DNA from: Solea solea
Taxonomy: Eukaryota; Chordata; Actinopteri; Pleuronectiformes; Soleidae
Assembly (NCBI RefSeq): GCF_958295425.1
Contig: NC_081143.1
Location: forward strand, 28,120,578 to 28,184,577
Direction of reading: 5' to 3'
DNA length: 64,000 nucleotides
Part shown: piece after piece, positions 39,071 to 52,800 of the stretch
Numbering within the stretch: the first letter of the stretch is position 1
How the letters are laid out: each line of letters starts with the position of its first letter
Notes under the pieces: generated by a model
What the model was told of the DNA's origin: nothing
Databases searched by the model: none
Seen by the model: the letters and a program-made list of their open reading frames with translations, nothing else
Program-made: the position numbers and the translations under genes

Positions 39071-39235
39071 GGTAAACTATGACTTTTTTGTCTCATTTTG
39101 CACAACATACTAAACTATGACGTTGTTGTCTCATTTTGGACGACATACTAAACTATGACATTTTTGTCAATTTTTGGACGACATACTAAACTATCACTTT
39201 TTTGTCAATATTTGGACGACATATTAAACTTTGGC
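39071..39235. repeat. Detached remnant of the 38-bp array
   Basis: About four units of the same repeat (TTTTGCACAACATACTAAAC, GGACGACATACTAAACTATC), more diverged than the main array. It ends 20 bp before a candidate tbce polyadenylation signal. Confidence 0.95.
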
Positions 39236-39256
39236 TGTTGTTTTTAACAAAATACA

Positions 39257-39262
39257 TTTATT
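39257..39262 (-). terminator. tbce: Candidate tbce polyadenylation signal
   Basis: TTTATT on the plus strand is AATAAA on the minus strand, 227 bp after the tbce stop codon. The downstream side is the satellite remnant at 39071-39235. Confidence 0.5.
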
Positions 39263-39488
39263 TTTGCACAACTGAGTAAACAAAAACTAAAGTGACCTCA
39301 GAAAAATAAGCACATGAAAACTGAGTTGAGGGCATAACGCCACCTGCTGGCAGCTTTAATAAAGCACTGTAATATTACATTTTCTTACATTTTGTAATAA
39401 TAACTGCAACTGATCACATTATTGTTTTAACATGGTTTTGAAGGACCAACATGACAGGACTGAGTACAGGTCCTGGTTCTGGTCCGGG

Positions 39489-41042
39489 TCAGGACCAGCG
39501 CACCAGGACTTGGTCTCCGTCCTCTATGGAGTAAAAAAAAAGAGTCTTCAGGTCGTTGTCTATTTCAAACTCTGTCTCTGCCTTCTGTAAAAAACAACAA
39601 CAAACATCAACATAGCATAGTATCATGTGTTAGCATGTTGTGTTGCATGTTAGCATGTGTTACCATGGGGGCTGCTGTAGCGCGTTAGCATGTGTTACCA
39701 TGGGGCTGCTTCAGCATGTTAGTGTGTGTTACCATAAGGCTGTAGCATGTTAGTGTGTTAGCATGTGTTACCATGGGGTAGATGGTAACACACGCTGACA
39801 TGTTCACACTGAGCATCATAAAAGGGCTCAAAAAAAATGACACTAACATGCCCAAAGTGTCGAAGGTTACGCACGCAACGGCGTCAGGTCTGCCCCTCTC
39901 CATCATGCAGGGAGCCAGATTTACTCTTCACCACACATGAACAGCGATGATTCACAACAAAGAATATATCATTTACAAACAGCAAGACATGTGTTTTATG
40001 AGTGGAAAAATTAAACCGAGATCCGACCCGACCCGCCTCATTTGCAGATTTTTTTGGACCGAACCCGCGGGTCCGGTCGGGTTTGTCAGGCCGGCCCGAC
40101 CCATTGAGAACTCTACCATGGGGCTGCTGTAGCATGTTAGCATGTGTTACCATGGGGCTGCTGTAGCATGTTAGCATGCATTACCTTGGGGCTGCTGTAG
40201 CATGTTAGCGTGTTTTACCATGGGGCTGCTGTAGCATGTTAGCATGCATTACCATGGGGCTGCCGTAGCATGTTAGCGTGTGTTACCATGGGGCTGCTGT
40301 AGCATGTTAGCGTGTGTTACCATGGGGCTGCTGTAGCTGAGCCTCAGATCTGTGGCTGGAATCTTCAGAAGTCTGTGGAGGAAACCTTTCATCTTCTGAA
40401 CGATCATGGAGGCTGGAGATTGGACAACAAACACATTAGTGACAAACTCTTGTCTCTGAATCAAAGCTCAAACTAAGTGTTCCAGTTAAGTATTTTAACA
40501 TTGACCTGGAAGTTTCTTCTCGATCTGCGATCGCTCGGCATCGTCAGGAAACACAAACGTGATTTCTGACGAGGAAAAGAGAGAAGATCAGTGACGATCA
40601 GAGACTTCATGAACCAATCAGAGCGCAGAGAGCAGACAACTCACTTAACAGCTGATTCTTCAGAGTCATCGGCTGAGGCTTCTTCAGTTCTCCTTCTTCT
40701 GGAGCTCCGTACTCTGAAAACAAGACCAGATTAAACCCAGGATTAAACTCAGGATTAAACCCGGTATTAAACCCAGGATGATGAATTTATTAATCCAGGA
40801 TTGAACACGGGTTACAGGTGAAAACCTGTAGCTGCCTCTAGATGTCACCACAGAGTCAGTCACCTGAACTGTGAGCTGATCATGTGACAGGGGCGGGACT
40901 TACTGTCGATGAGGCTCTGGTAGCGAGGATGTTGACAAGCGAACTCGGTGTTGCTCTGAACAGGCCCCCCCGCCTTTAGCCACTCCTCTCCAAACATCTT
41001 GAGATAGTCAAGCTCCGCCCCCCTCCGCTCCTCTGCATGAAT
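39489..41042 (-). CDS. tbce: tbce exons 12-16: linker and ubiquitin-like domain
   Basis: Exon 12 reads [20 protein letters not shown], a signature TBCE segment. Exon 13 reads [20 protein letters not shown]. Exons 14-16 build the ubiquitin-like fold: [68 protein letters not shown] and VLVRWS. Exon 15 ends at CCCATG|GTAACA, inside a 34-bp tandem repeat. Confidence 0.94.
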
Positions 41043-41995
41043 CTGGTGGAAAATTGTGTAACAGGTCAGATGACCCCCACACATGTACACACACACGTAC
41101 ACACACACACACACACCTGACAGTTGTTTAAAACACTCAGTCGTCCCAGTTTCGCGATCAGAATCTGATCAGCTGTTTTACGATTTCTGTCACTGGTCGT
41201 CAGACGATTGTGACGACACGACAACTTCACCAGACCACGAAGTTTGGCCAACTCGTCCACCACACACCACTGAGAGAGAGAGAGACAGAGAGAGAATAGT
41301 TTCACTGCTTCATACTTTTATTTTGAAATATTAAAACATCGATAGATAGATAGACAGACAAATATATACTTTATTCATCTCACAGAGAAATTCACAATAT
41401 CAAACATTCTAAAGTGGACCACGTGGATACATCACAGCGTCAGGAGCAGTTTTTAAGCTGGGAGAACTGACTGTGGAAAGTGCCCACCAGGAGGAAAGGA
41501 GGTGTCTCTGGCTGACGAGAAGGAACTCGAGGTACCAAGGGTACCTACAGAGGTACCCTTGGAAGGAAGATCCAGCATCTCTCCCCAACAACCGAAGGGC
41601 TGTGTAGAAGTGGTTGGCTCGTATAGGGAGATTCTAGCGGAGTGGGAGGCGGTACTGACAGTTAAAGGACTCGAAACTTCAGTCCAGGACCTGGTCCTGG
41701 CCGCCCAAAAAGGGGCCTGTAATGGCGCGAGACAGACTTGTTGATAGCAGGGATGTAGCCTCAGGGCCCCTGAAGCAGTTTACAGCACTGGACGCTTTGG
41801 TCACTACGTCATCAGAGACATCTGCCTTCACATCATCAATTCATAGATTATTCATTCATGTGCAGTGACTTTTATCAGCGGTGCTCACTCACCCCCTTAC
41901 CCCCACTCACTGATAACTCCCTGCCCACTTTTGTAGATTTTCAAAATCAGGCATTGGGCGGAGTCAGGTTCAGACCAGGGGTTTAGTTCCTCTTT

Positions 41996-42044
<49 letters not shown>

Positions 42045-42270
42045 ACCTCAGAGATGTTGTTGTCGTTGACGTAGAGTTCTTTCAGATTTGGAAACATTGC
42101 AGTCTGACAACCTGGAAATATTTAACATCAACTTTAATACACTTTATACAAACTATGTGTGTGTTCCAGTGTCAGTGTGTGTGTGCGAGTGTATGTGTGT
42201 GTGTGTGTGTGTGTATGTGTGTGTCAGTGTCAGTGTGTGTGTGTGTGTGTCAGTGTGTGTGTGCGAGTGT

Positions 42271-42315
<45 letters not shown>

Positions 42316-42934
42316 AGTGTCTGTGTGTGTATGTGTGTGTGTGTGTTTACCAGGAGCAGCGTCCTCAAACCTGATGATGGACAGTCCAGTGTTGGACAAG
42401 TTCAACAGCTCGAGTCTGTAAATCAAACATGTGAAGAAGAAAAGTGTCAACAAACATTCACTCATTCATTCACTGATCAGCAGAGGGCAGTAGTGAGCTG
42501 TACCTGGGCAGAGCAGAGAGACACAGGACAGTTTCCTGCTGCAGAGGATTTGACGAAATATTGAGCCTGCGGATGTTCTGGAGGACGTCGACTGGTCTGA
42601 GAGTAAACAAGAAGACACAACATCATTGTCATCATCATCAACAACAACAACATCGAGGACACAGTGGACAACAGCGTCACCTCTGCAGCTCTGTGATGTT
42701 GTTCTCCAGCACAGACAGCTCCTCCAGCTGTGGCCACATGGGGGCACACTCCAGGATCTGAGCAGAGAAGATATTTTTCATCATCATCATTGTGCACATT
42801 TCCCTGCTCTGCCCCTAGAGGTCAGTGTGGTGACTGAATGAATAAAGTGTGGTGACTGAATGAATGATGTGTGGTGACTGAATGAATGAAGTGTGGTGAT
42901 AATTGTGTGGTCTGTAATTATGTATACACTATAT

Positions 42935-42965
<31 letters not shown>

Positions 42966-45160
42966 CACCTGAGGCCAGGTGAGGTCACAGTCATGCAGCG
43001 TCAAAACTGTGAGTCGACAGAACGCTTGGCAGTGCAGCGAGGGGTCAGAGGTCAAACGTAGCCTGTTGAAACTAAAGAATTCAAATAAACAAACATGAGG
43101 AGATGTTTGGTGACAACACACACGCACACAGACACACACACACACAGAGACAGAGACACACACCTGAGCACCAGCTTTTCCAGTCGCTCCAGTTGTTCAC
43201 AGATGTCGATCACGTCGCTCCAGCGGGAAATCAAACTGCGACTCAGGTCCAACCACTTGACGTCTGATCACGTGTGTTAAAGCGTCACTACACATAACAA
43301 CAGTCGCCGTGGCAACAGCCCAGAAGAATGACATCATGACGAGTTTCACTTTTTCAAGGATACTGGGCGTCGCTTTGCGGATTTCTCCTTCAGCGCCGGC
43401 GCCGTTCACTCCGGTTTTATGAAGCAACACTGACGTACGATTCTGTAAACTGCAAACGCACGCACAAACAGGAAGTGACCCAACGTTCACAGTCAGCTGC
43501 TGCTCGGACAGGAGAAACCTCGTACCTTTGCTCCTTGACGTGCGTCCACATCACCGGGATGGGCGTGTCCTCACTCGGCTCATTCTCTGTGTTGTCATGG
43601 TAAATTTGTCGCACAGCGGTGAGGTAATCCACACCGAAGTTGACCTTCGCCGGGCGCACGAAGGAGGCGCCTGTAGAGTGTCTGCGAGAGAAACAAGGGG
43701 TTTTTTAACCTACGCTTCACTCCTGAGATTGAAGCAAGCAAGTGGGCGTGGCCTGCCTCCTGCAGCTCCACCCCCTCATCCAAGTATTCATCATGCGTGT
43801 GAAGACGATTACCTGCATGTAAAGTAGTGCACGCCGCCATGGCTGCCGTCATGTTTGCCTCTGCTGGGGTCGTCCCACTCTACACCGAGCCACAGACCTA
43901 AACACACACAAATTCAATTAATTTTATTTGTCATAATTAACATTTCCTCATCATGTCAAAAAAATAAAAAATTATTTTATAAAAGCTTGTTTTTTTTTCT
44001 TCGTCTCATGAATCAAACAAACCTGTCAGATATTTAATGATTTAAAAAGGGACAGTTCAGCTTTTTAAAGTGCTTGTCATTTCTTGCTGATAGACAGTTT
44101 AAGTTTCTGCTATATTTCTGTCACATGATCACGTCTGTTGCGACTTAACAGCCGTTTAACGTCGCTTGAGAGGAGATAGGTCCTGTTTGTTTGTATGACG
44201 CGCTGCCGGTACAGAGAAGCAAGTTTCAGGATGTTTAATGATAAACACAACAGCTACTACAGCGGTTATTTGGAAATGCACACCCAGGTAAGATGTAGCA
44301 CGTGCACTGTTTGCGTATGTGTATCATAACTGAACATAAAGCGGTCAACAAAAATGACGGCTACCTGACTCTCCTCTCTCCTCCCAGTGCAGGTGATTCA
44401 GCCCCTAATTATAACCTGCTACGGTGCCCACGTGAGCCCAAACCCCACATATCACCGTGGCAACCATACCAAGCAAATCAAAGCCCAAATAATCCCCCGC
44501 AAGCAATGTGTGGCTCCTACAACGTCTTTGTCTCACTGTTAGACTTTTCCAACAGAGTTGAAGTTTGTAAACCACTCACTCTCCCACACCAAAGCCCATA
44601 GAGAAAATCAGTGATTTTACCATCACAGCACACAGGAGTTGTTGATCCACTGCTGCCTCCATCACTATGTTCAAATGTCTTATTTTGTCAATTCGGCATT
44701 TAAAAATCCTTTGTTCGGATTGATCTCAGTGACACAAAGTGACCACACGAGGCAGCAGTAGACCAGCAGCTCCTGTGTCCCCACCAGCTAAAATCACCTG
44801 TTGGAAATGTCTGTTTAACAGTGAGACGTTGAACAGACTTGTCACGTGAAACATGTGACGTAGATATCATAGAAACTGACGTAGCTTTTATTGTTTGGAT
44901 AAAAAGTGTCTCTCACACCAAAGTCCATAGAGAATATTCGTGAGTTTACATCACAGCACACAGGAGTTCACTAAGGTCTCGGTGTCTCCGGCTGGTTCTC
45001 AGCAGCAGGGGGCGCTCACAGCACAGTGACATCACCGGTACTGACCTGGTGTCGGTGGCACCGGGCCCACGTACCGCACCGTCGCCCGGTCCACACCGCA
45101 CAACACACGCCGGCCCACCGCGTCTGCGGGAACCTCCGGCTCCGTGAGGTCCACTCCCAT
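39489..45160 (-). CDS. tbce: Tubulin-folding cofactor E, 16 coding exons
   Basis: Captures alpha-tubulin and works with cofactors C and D in the tubulin heterodimer assembly/disassembly machine of the cytosol. Minus-strand exons in order: 45160-45046, 43897-43813, 43681-43526, 43449-43350, 43255-43164, 43071-42969, 42757-42681, 42596-42504, 42415-42351, 42111-42047, 41269-41117, 41042-40904, 40713-40645, 40565-40506, 40412-40321, 39584-39489. Phases agree throughout and sum to 1,560 nt: 519 codons plus TGA (human about 527). Order is CAP-Gly, leucine-rich repeats, ubiquitin-like domain. The start ATG (45160) is followed by [20 protein letters not shown]. An AG acceptor-like site 25-30 bp upstream suggests a non-coding 5' exon. 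The exon 4/5 junction (EK-WLDLS) is the least certain. Confidence 0.96.
39620..39792. repeat. Diverged block of the tbce intron-15 minisatellite
   Basis: Imperfect ~34-40-bp copies with GCATGTTAG, GTGTGTTACCATGGGGCTGC and TACCATGGGG. Separated from the regular block (40112-40336) by an inserted G/C-rich repeat. Confidence 0.8.
39793..40111. repeat. Insertion between two minisatellite blocks
   Basis: No minisatellite units here. It includes ATCCGACCCGACCCGCC and GGACCGAACCCGCGGGTCCG, and GTCAGGCCGGCCCGACCC, a G/C-rich palindromic motif I associate with non-autonomous fish DNA elements. Boundaries and class uncertain. Confidence 0.4.
40112..40336. repeat. tbce: 34-bp minisatellite carrying the tbce exon-15 splice donor
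   Basis: Seven copies at an exact 34-bp step (donor-site GT complement at 40116, 40150, 40184, 40218, 40252, 40286, 40320). On the minus strand each holds CTACAGCAGCCCCATGGTAA, that is, the last exon bases plus the donor. The copy at 40320 is the true exon-15 border. Confidence 0.93.
40725..40812. repeat. ~15-bp tandem in tbce intron 12
   Basis: About five copies of a unit like ATTAAACCCAGGATT, 12 bp from the exon-13 acceptor (minus strand). Confidence 0.85.
41117..43449 (-). CDS. tbce: tbce exons 4-11: leucine-rich repeat domain
   Basis: Successive LRR segments: [88 protein letters not shown] and [12 protein letters not shown]. Together with the LRR cap these cover about residues 119-368. 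LRRs form the central scaffold of TBCE. Confidence 0.93.
41335..41800. repeat. Retroelement-like insertion in tbce intron 10
   Basis: Starts with a GATA/GACA run and TATACTTTATTCATCTCACA, GAGAAATTCAC, which resembles the 3' end of fish LINEs read in reverse. A frame at 41502-41744 has no recognisable motif and I treat it as repeat-derived. 3' border and class uncertain. Confidence 0.45.
42001..42345. repeat. CA/GT microsatellites around tbce exon 10
   Basis: A (CA)n run at 42001-42041 abuts the exon-10 donor side (minus strand). A compound GT/GTGTCA/GCGCGC run at about 42154-42345 lies between exons 10 and 9. Cys/Val-repeat frames here are by-products. Confidence 0.95.
42838..42902. repeat. 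27-bp tandem, about 2.5 copies
   Basis: Unit GTGTGGTGACTGAATGAATGA plus a short AAA/TGA variant, in tbce intron 6, followed by a GT microsatellite at about 42940-42965. Confidence 0.85.
43526..45160 (-). CDS. tbce: tbce exons 1-3: CAP-Gly domain
   Basis: Exons 1-3 give [20 protein letters not shown], then [20 protein letters not shown], then [27 protein letters not shown] is the TBCE version of the CAP-Gly groove motif that binds the C-terminal EEY of alpha-tubulin. Intron 1 carries two fold-back copies and a solo LTR. Confidence 0.95.
44044..44895. repeat. Fold-back family copy in tbce intron 1, split by an LTR
   Basis: Begins AAAGGGACAGTTCAGCTTTT, runs to GATCACGTC, is interrupted by 44136-44521, and resumes TTGTCTCACTGTTAGACTTT. 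The left arm (CACACCAAAGCCCATAGAGA), core (GAGGCAGCAGTAGACCAGCA) and right flank (ATATCATAGAAACTGACGTA) are present. Confidence 0.85.
44136..44521 (+). mobile_element. Solo LTR, 386 bp, TSD ACGTC
   Basis: Body starts TGTTGCGACTTAAC and ends GTGGCTCCTACA, the TG...CA termini of an LTR. Exact 5-bp duplications ACGTC flank it (44131-44135 and 44522-44526). The host repeat reads continuously once it is removed. No internal coding region, so a recombined solo LTR; family not identified. Orientation is nominal. Confidence 0.8.
44905..45025. repeat. Fold-back family fragment with CTCF-like core
   Basis: CTCTCACACCAAAGTCCATA, then ATCACAGCACACAGGAGTT, ending TTCTCAGCAGCAGGGGGCGC. It ends 20 bp before the tbce exon-1 donor. 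Confidence 0.75.
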
Positions 45161-45683
45161 CGCGGAGAGAGACAGAGTGAGCCTGAAAGACAGAGCGACA
45201 CAGGTGCTGACGTCATTCAAAAGTACGTTTCCTGTTTAATGACGTCAGCTCAGTTCATACACCTGACACTCACCTGTGTGGTTTCAAGCAAGAAGAGAAA
45301 GTACGCGTTTTTCAGCCGCTGAGAAACGTTACACCCGAGTTTACGTCACCGGAAGTGACTGCTTTCATCGCCGGACTCGTTTCCGGGGTTACGTTTTCAA
45401 ACCCACTAAGTTACGAAAAACAATAAACAATAAAACTAAACAAAAAAAACATTTATTTTAAATCACACACTTTAAAGTCGGACACTTTAGCTGTGTACGA
45501 AAGAATTTACGTTAAAAGATCATAGGAACTGTCGTGTCACTGGGACTGTGCTCCCCGCCGGAGTGTTAAGGCAGCTGCGCCGCTGTTTGTGTGTATGGAG
45601 AACGTGTTGAAGATTCACTGAGTCATAGAAGATGAAGTGGTGAAAACGTGAAAATAATAATCATTTGAAGAAAATCGGAAGAA
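45161..45683. promoter_or_regulatory. Bidirectional tbce/rbm34 promoter
   Basis: 523 bp separate the divergent start codons, so 5' exons and a CpG-containing promoter must be shared. TTACGTCACCGGAAGTG at 45341-45357 is a CRE-like TTACGTCA overlapping an ETS/GABP ACCGGAAGTG site. No TATA box was seen near either start. CREB/ATF and ETS sites are common in divergent housekeeping promoters; occupancy here is inference. Confidence 0.75.
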
Positions 45684-48982
<3,299 letters not shown>

Positions 48983-49844
48983 CCCCTGTCGTCATGACAA
49001 CAGAACCAGGACCCGGTGATCGTTCACTTCTTGTTTGTCGCGTTTGTACAATGTGGAAAAAGTCAAAGAAAAACATTTGATTTTGTCGTTTTCTGTAAAT
49101 TCTGAATGAATTTTCAACATAAATGAAGTTTCTTGATACCTCACTCACGATTATTTTTAATCAATATGTTGATTATTTGTCTATTCACACACACACACTT
49201 GATTCATGTATTAGTTTATAAAACATTGATCAGTGTTTGTCAAACCTGGAAATGATTTCTTTGTTTTGTGGAGCAAAGAAACCAGAAAATATTCACATTT
49301 TATGAAAAATGAAAGAAGCTTTTGAAGAGTTTGTAGATTTAAAATAATAAAAATCACAAAGACAACAATATTTTTTCATGTTTGTAAATCAAACAGCGAT
49401 CACGTAGAAAAGATCGTAACAAAAACAAAGTTTGTTCTGTTTTTTTTTTTTATTTTTAACACAAACAAAAACATTTCATCACTTTTAAAAAAAGTGTTTT
49501 CAGTCGAATGAAAATAAAAAGATGACAGAACGAGAATAAATACTGAGTTACTGATGGTAGCCATGACGAAGTACACTGGTTAAGACCTGCAACAAAAGTC
49601 CAGTTTGTCAGTAGATAAAGTTCGGATTCTTCCAAACTCTGTGACGAAACGTTAATACCCAAAAAAACGGGTACGTTTAAAAACAAACAAACAAAAAAAT
49701 CTAAAACACGACTGAGAAAAAAAAAAACATGACTTCCCCTCAGGACGTTTCACAGGAAGTGATGGGCGTCGGCCAGAGACAGAGGCCGAGGTGTTGGCAG
49801 GTCCACGGCGGTCCAGAAGACGAGGACGTCTCTCAGCATTCGTC
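48983..49844. other. Convergent 3' UTRs of rbm34 (+) and tomm20 (-)
   Basis: 862 bp between the two stop codons. A plus-strand AATAAA at about 49345 fits rbm34. A minus-strand AATAAA (plus TTTATT at about 49448) fits tomm20. If both are used the transcripts end tail-to-tail without overlap. Confidence 0.6.
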
Positions 49845-52800
49845 TTATTCTATATCGTCCTCGCTAAGACTCTGTGCGCTAACGATACGCTGAAAACAGA
49901 CGAACAAAGGTTCAGAAGATCTGGATCTGAGCGAGGAGGCGGGGCTTCTTCTGCTGCAAACACTAGCAAAGGTGCTCAGTTATGAACGTACTGTAAAGGT
50001 TCTGGATCATTTATGAAGGTACTGTAGAGGTTCTAGATCAGTTATGAAGGTACTGCAGATGTTATGGATCAGTTATGAAGGTACTGCAGAGGTTCAAGTC
50101 AAGTCAAGAGTCAAGAGATCTTTATTGTCCCCGGAGGGCAATTTGTAGTGCAGCCAGCAGCATAAGACAACAGTAAAAACCAAGTACAACAGTGACACAA
50201 CATACGCTAATAATAGAAATAGCAATAAAATACATACACAGGACAACAATTAACAATAGTTATTAAAATAGATAAAACAACCAATAAAGTGCAACCATGC
50301 CATCCTGGAAGAAACAGGATTTAAAGTGACCACAGTGCTGTCAATTGTTAAGAAGGCCAATGGCCACTGGAACCCAGGTATTTTTAAATCTGTTGGTCCT
50401 GCATCTTGGCACATGAAATCTGCGTCTGGATGGGAGCAGTTTAAATTCAGGTGCCAAGGGATGGCTAGGGTCGGTCAGGACGAGTCTGGCTTTATTCAGG
50501 GCCCTAGTTTTGTACAGCAAGGAAATGTCTTTCAGTGGAGCACCAACAATTTTACTGCACACTCTGACTATGCCCTGAAGTCTGTTGCGGTTCTTCAGGT
50601 TAATTGACCCAAACCAGCAAATAAAAGCAAAAGTCAGGACAGATTCAATAAAACAAGAATAAAACATTTCCATGAATTTAGAGTCCATGTTTATGTTCCT
50701 GAGCTTGCGGAGAAAGTACATGCGCTGGTTGGCCTTTTTACACACTGCATCAATCTGATGCTCAAAGGACAGCCTGTCATCAATTACTGTCCCCAAATAT
50801 TTATACTGCTGGACAGATTCTACAGCTTGGTCGTTGATCGACAGGGGGACAGTGGCTGGGCGGGACTTCCTAAAATCAATGGTCATTTCCTTCGTTTTTG
50901 ACACATTGATGGTGAGAAAAGACGATTTACACCACTGGATAAAATCCTCCACTACAGGGCCGGGCACCGGGTCATCATGGCTGAGGAGGGACACGATCAC
51001 TGAATCATCAGCGAACTTTACAATGTGGCGTTTCTCGTGTGAGCTTCGGCATGCATTCGTGTATAGGACGAATAAGAGAGGGGAGAGGACGCATCCCTGA
51101 GGAGAGCCGGTGGAGGAGAAGAGAACATCAGACAGAACGCCATTGGCCCTGACCCGTTGTGATCTGACAGTTAAAAAATCCATCAGCCAGTAAATAAGAC
51201 TCCTGTCGATATTATAATTTAAGAGACGCTCGGCTAAAATATGGGGCTGGATACAGTTAAAGGCAGATGTAAAATCAATAAAAAGCAGACAAACAAAGCT
51301 TTTGGCCTCTTCTAAATGCGCCACAATCATATTAATAAGAGTGATTATTGCATCATCGACCCCCCTCCCTGCCCGGTACGCAAACTGGAGAGGGTCCAAG
51401 TTTGCCTGCACAGTGTTCATGAGCTCGTCTTTCACAATCCTCTCAAAAGACTTCATTACCAAGGAGGTAAGAGCAACGGGTCTAAAGTCATTCAGTGTCT
51501 TTGTGCATTTATTTTTGGGCACGGGGACAATAATTGAGTCCTTCCACAGGCGGGGGACACTGTGAGTCTGGAGTGACCAGGAGAAAATAAAGCTGAAGAT
51601 CTGTTATGAAGGTACTGCAGAGGTTCTAGATCTGTTATGAAGGTACTGCAGATGTTCTGGATCAGTTATGAAGGTACTGCAGATGTTATGGATCAGTTAT
51701 GAAGGTACTGCAGAGGTTCTAGATCTGTTATGAAGGTACTGCAGAGATTCTAGATCTGTTATGAAGGTACTGCAGAGATTCTAGATCTGTTATGAAGGTA
51801 CTGCAGATGTTCTGGATCAGTTATGAAGGTACTGCAGATGTTCTGGATCAGTTGTGATGGTACTGTAGAGGTTCTAGATCAGTTGTGGAGATGTTTGTGG
51901 CTCTGAAGCCTGAGAGAGAGACCTACCTGGCTGATGCTGGGCAGTTTGGTGAGCAGCATCTGGAAGACGGGAGGAGGCAGCGTCTGCTGGAGCACCTGCA
52001 GCAGCTGCTGAGGTTGACCACACACGGCGATGGCATTGGTCAGGTGATCCACACCTTTCTCATAGTCTCCTGCAGAGGATGTAGAGAGTTTTGATTTGTA
52101 CCAGCAACAAATCAATAAACCAAATGAAGTTAGCTGCAAAAACAGAAACTGGGTGTGGCCACATGGAGGCGTTACCTTGAGCCAGAAGCTCCTCCCCCAG
52201 CTGGATCTCCTCCAGGAAGAACTTCTGCACCGCCTCAGCGTCCTTCAGGTCTGGAAGCTGTGGAAGAATCAACATTTGTCCTCAAACACTAACATCTTTC
52301 AAAGTTCATTCTGTTACCACCAGACACAAAACCTGGTCCCAGGCAGGTTTCTGAGAGCGGAAAGTGTGTTTGACAGTGAAGTCTGAGTCAGTTCTTTAAG
52401 CTCCAAAACATGACGGAGTGAACTGATGTCATGACAACAAAACCAGAACCTCACTGTAAACAACAACAACAACAAGCTCGTGTATCAATCAATAAGCTGC
52501 TAAACTTTATGATATCTCTAAGTGAGGAAATCTGAGTCCGCTCACCTTTGCCAGTCCTGCGCTCTTGTTCGCTGCCTTTTGTTTATTCCGTCCTGAAACA
52601 CAAGAGTCCACTTTAGACCAGAACCTGAAAAACTAGCTCAAACAACAAGAGTGACATGTCATTGATGTTGGAAGGTTTCAAACAATAAAATCACACTGAT
52701 GAGGTCTAAAAATAAAATAACTTTGATTTAAAAGGACAATTCCAGGTTTTATAAAGTCAGACGAATGTACAAAGAAACATCAGCAATATTATCAAGAAAG

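Noticed and set aside
41502..41744. 80-codon frame in tbce intron 10
   Set aside because: It lies in a retroelement-like insertion with no recognisable domain and no splice link to tbce.
50341..51522. Reverse transcriptase frame as a host gene
   Set aside because: It lies in tomm20 intron 4, ends in a LINE 3' tail and lacks the endonuclease; treated as a mobile element.
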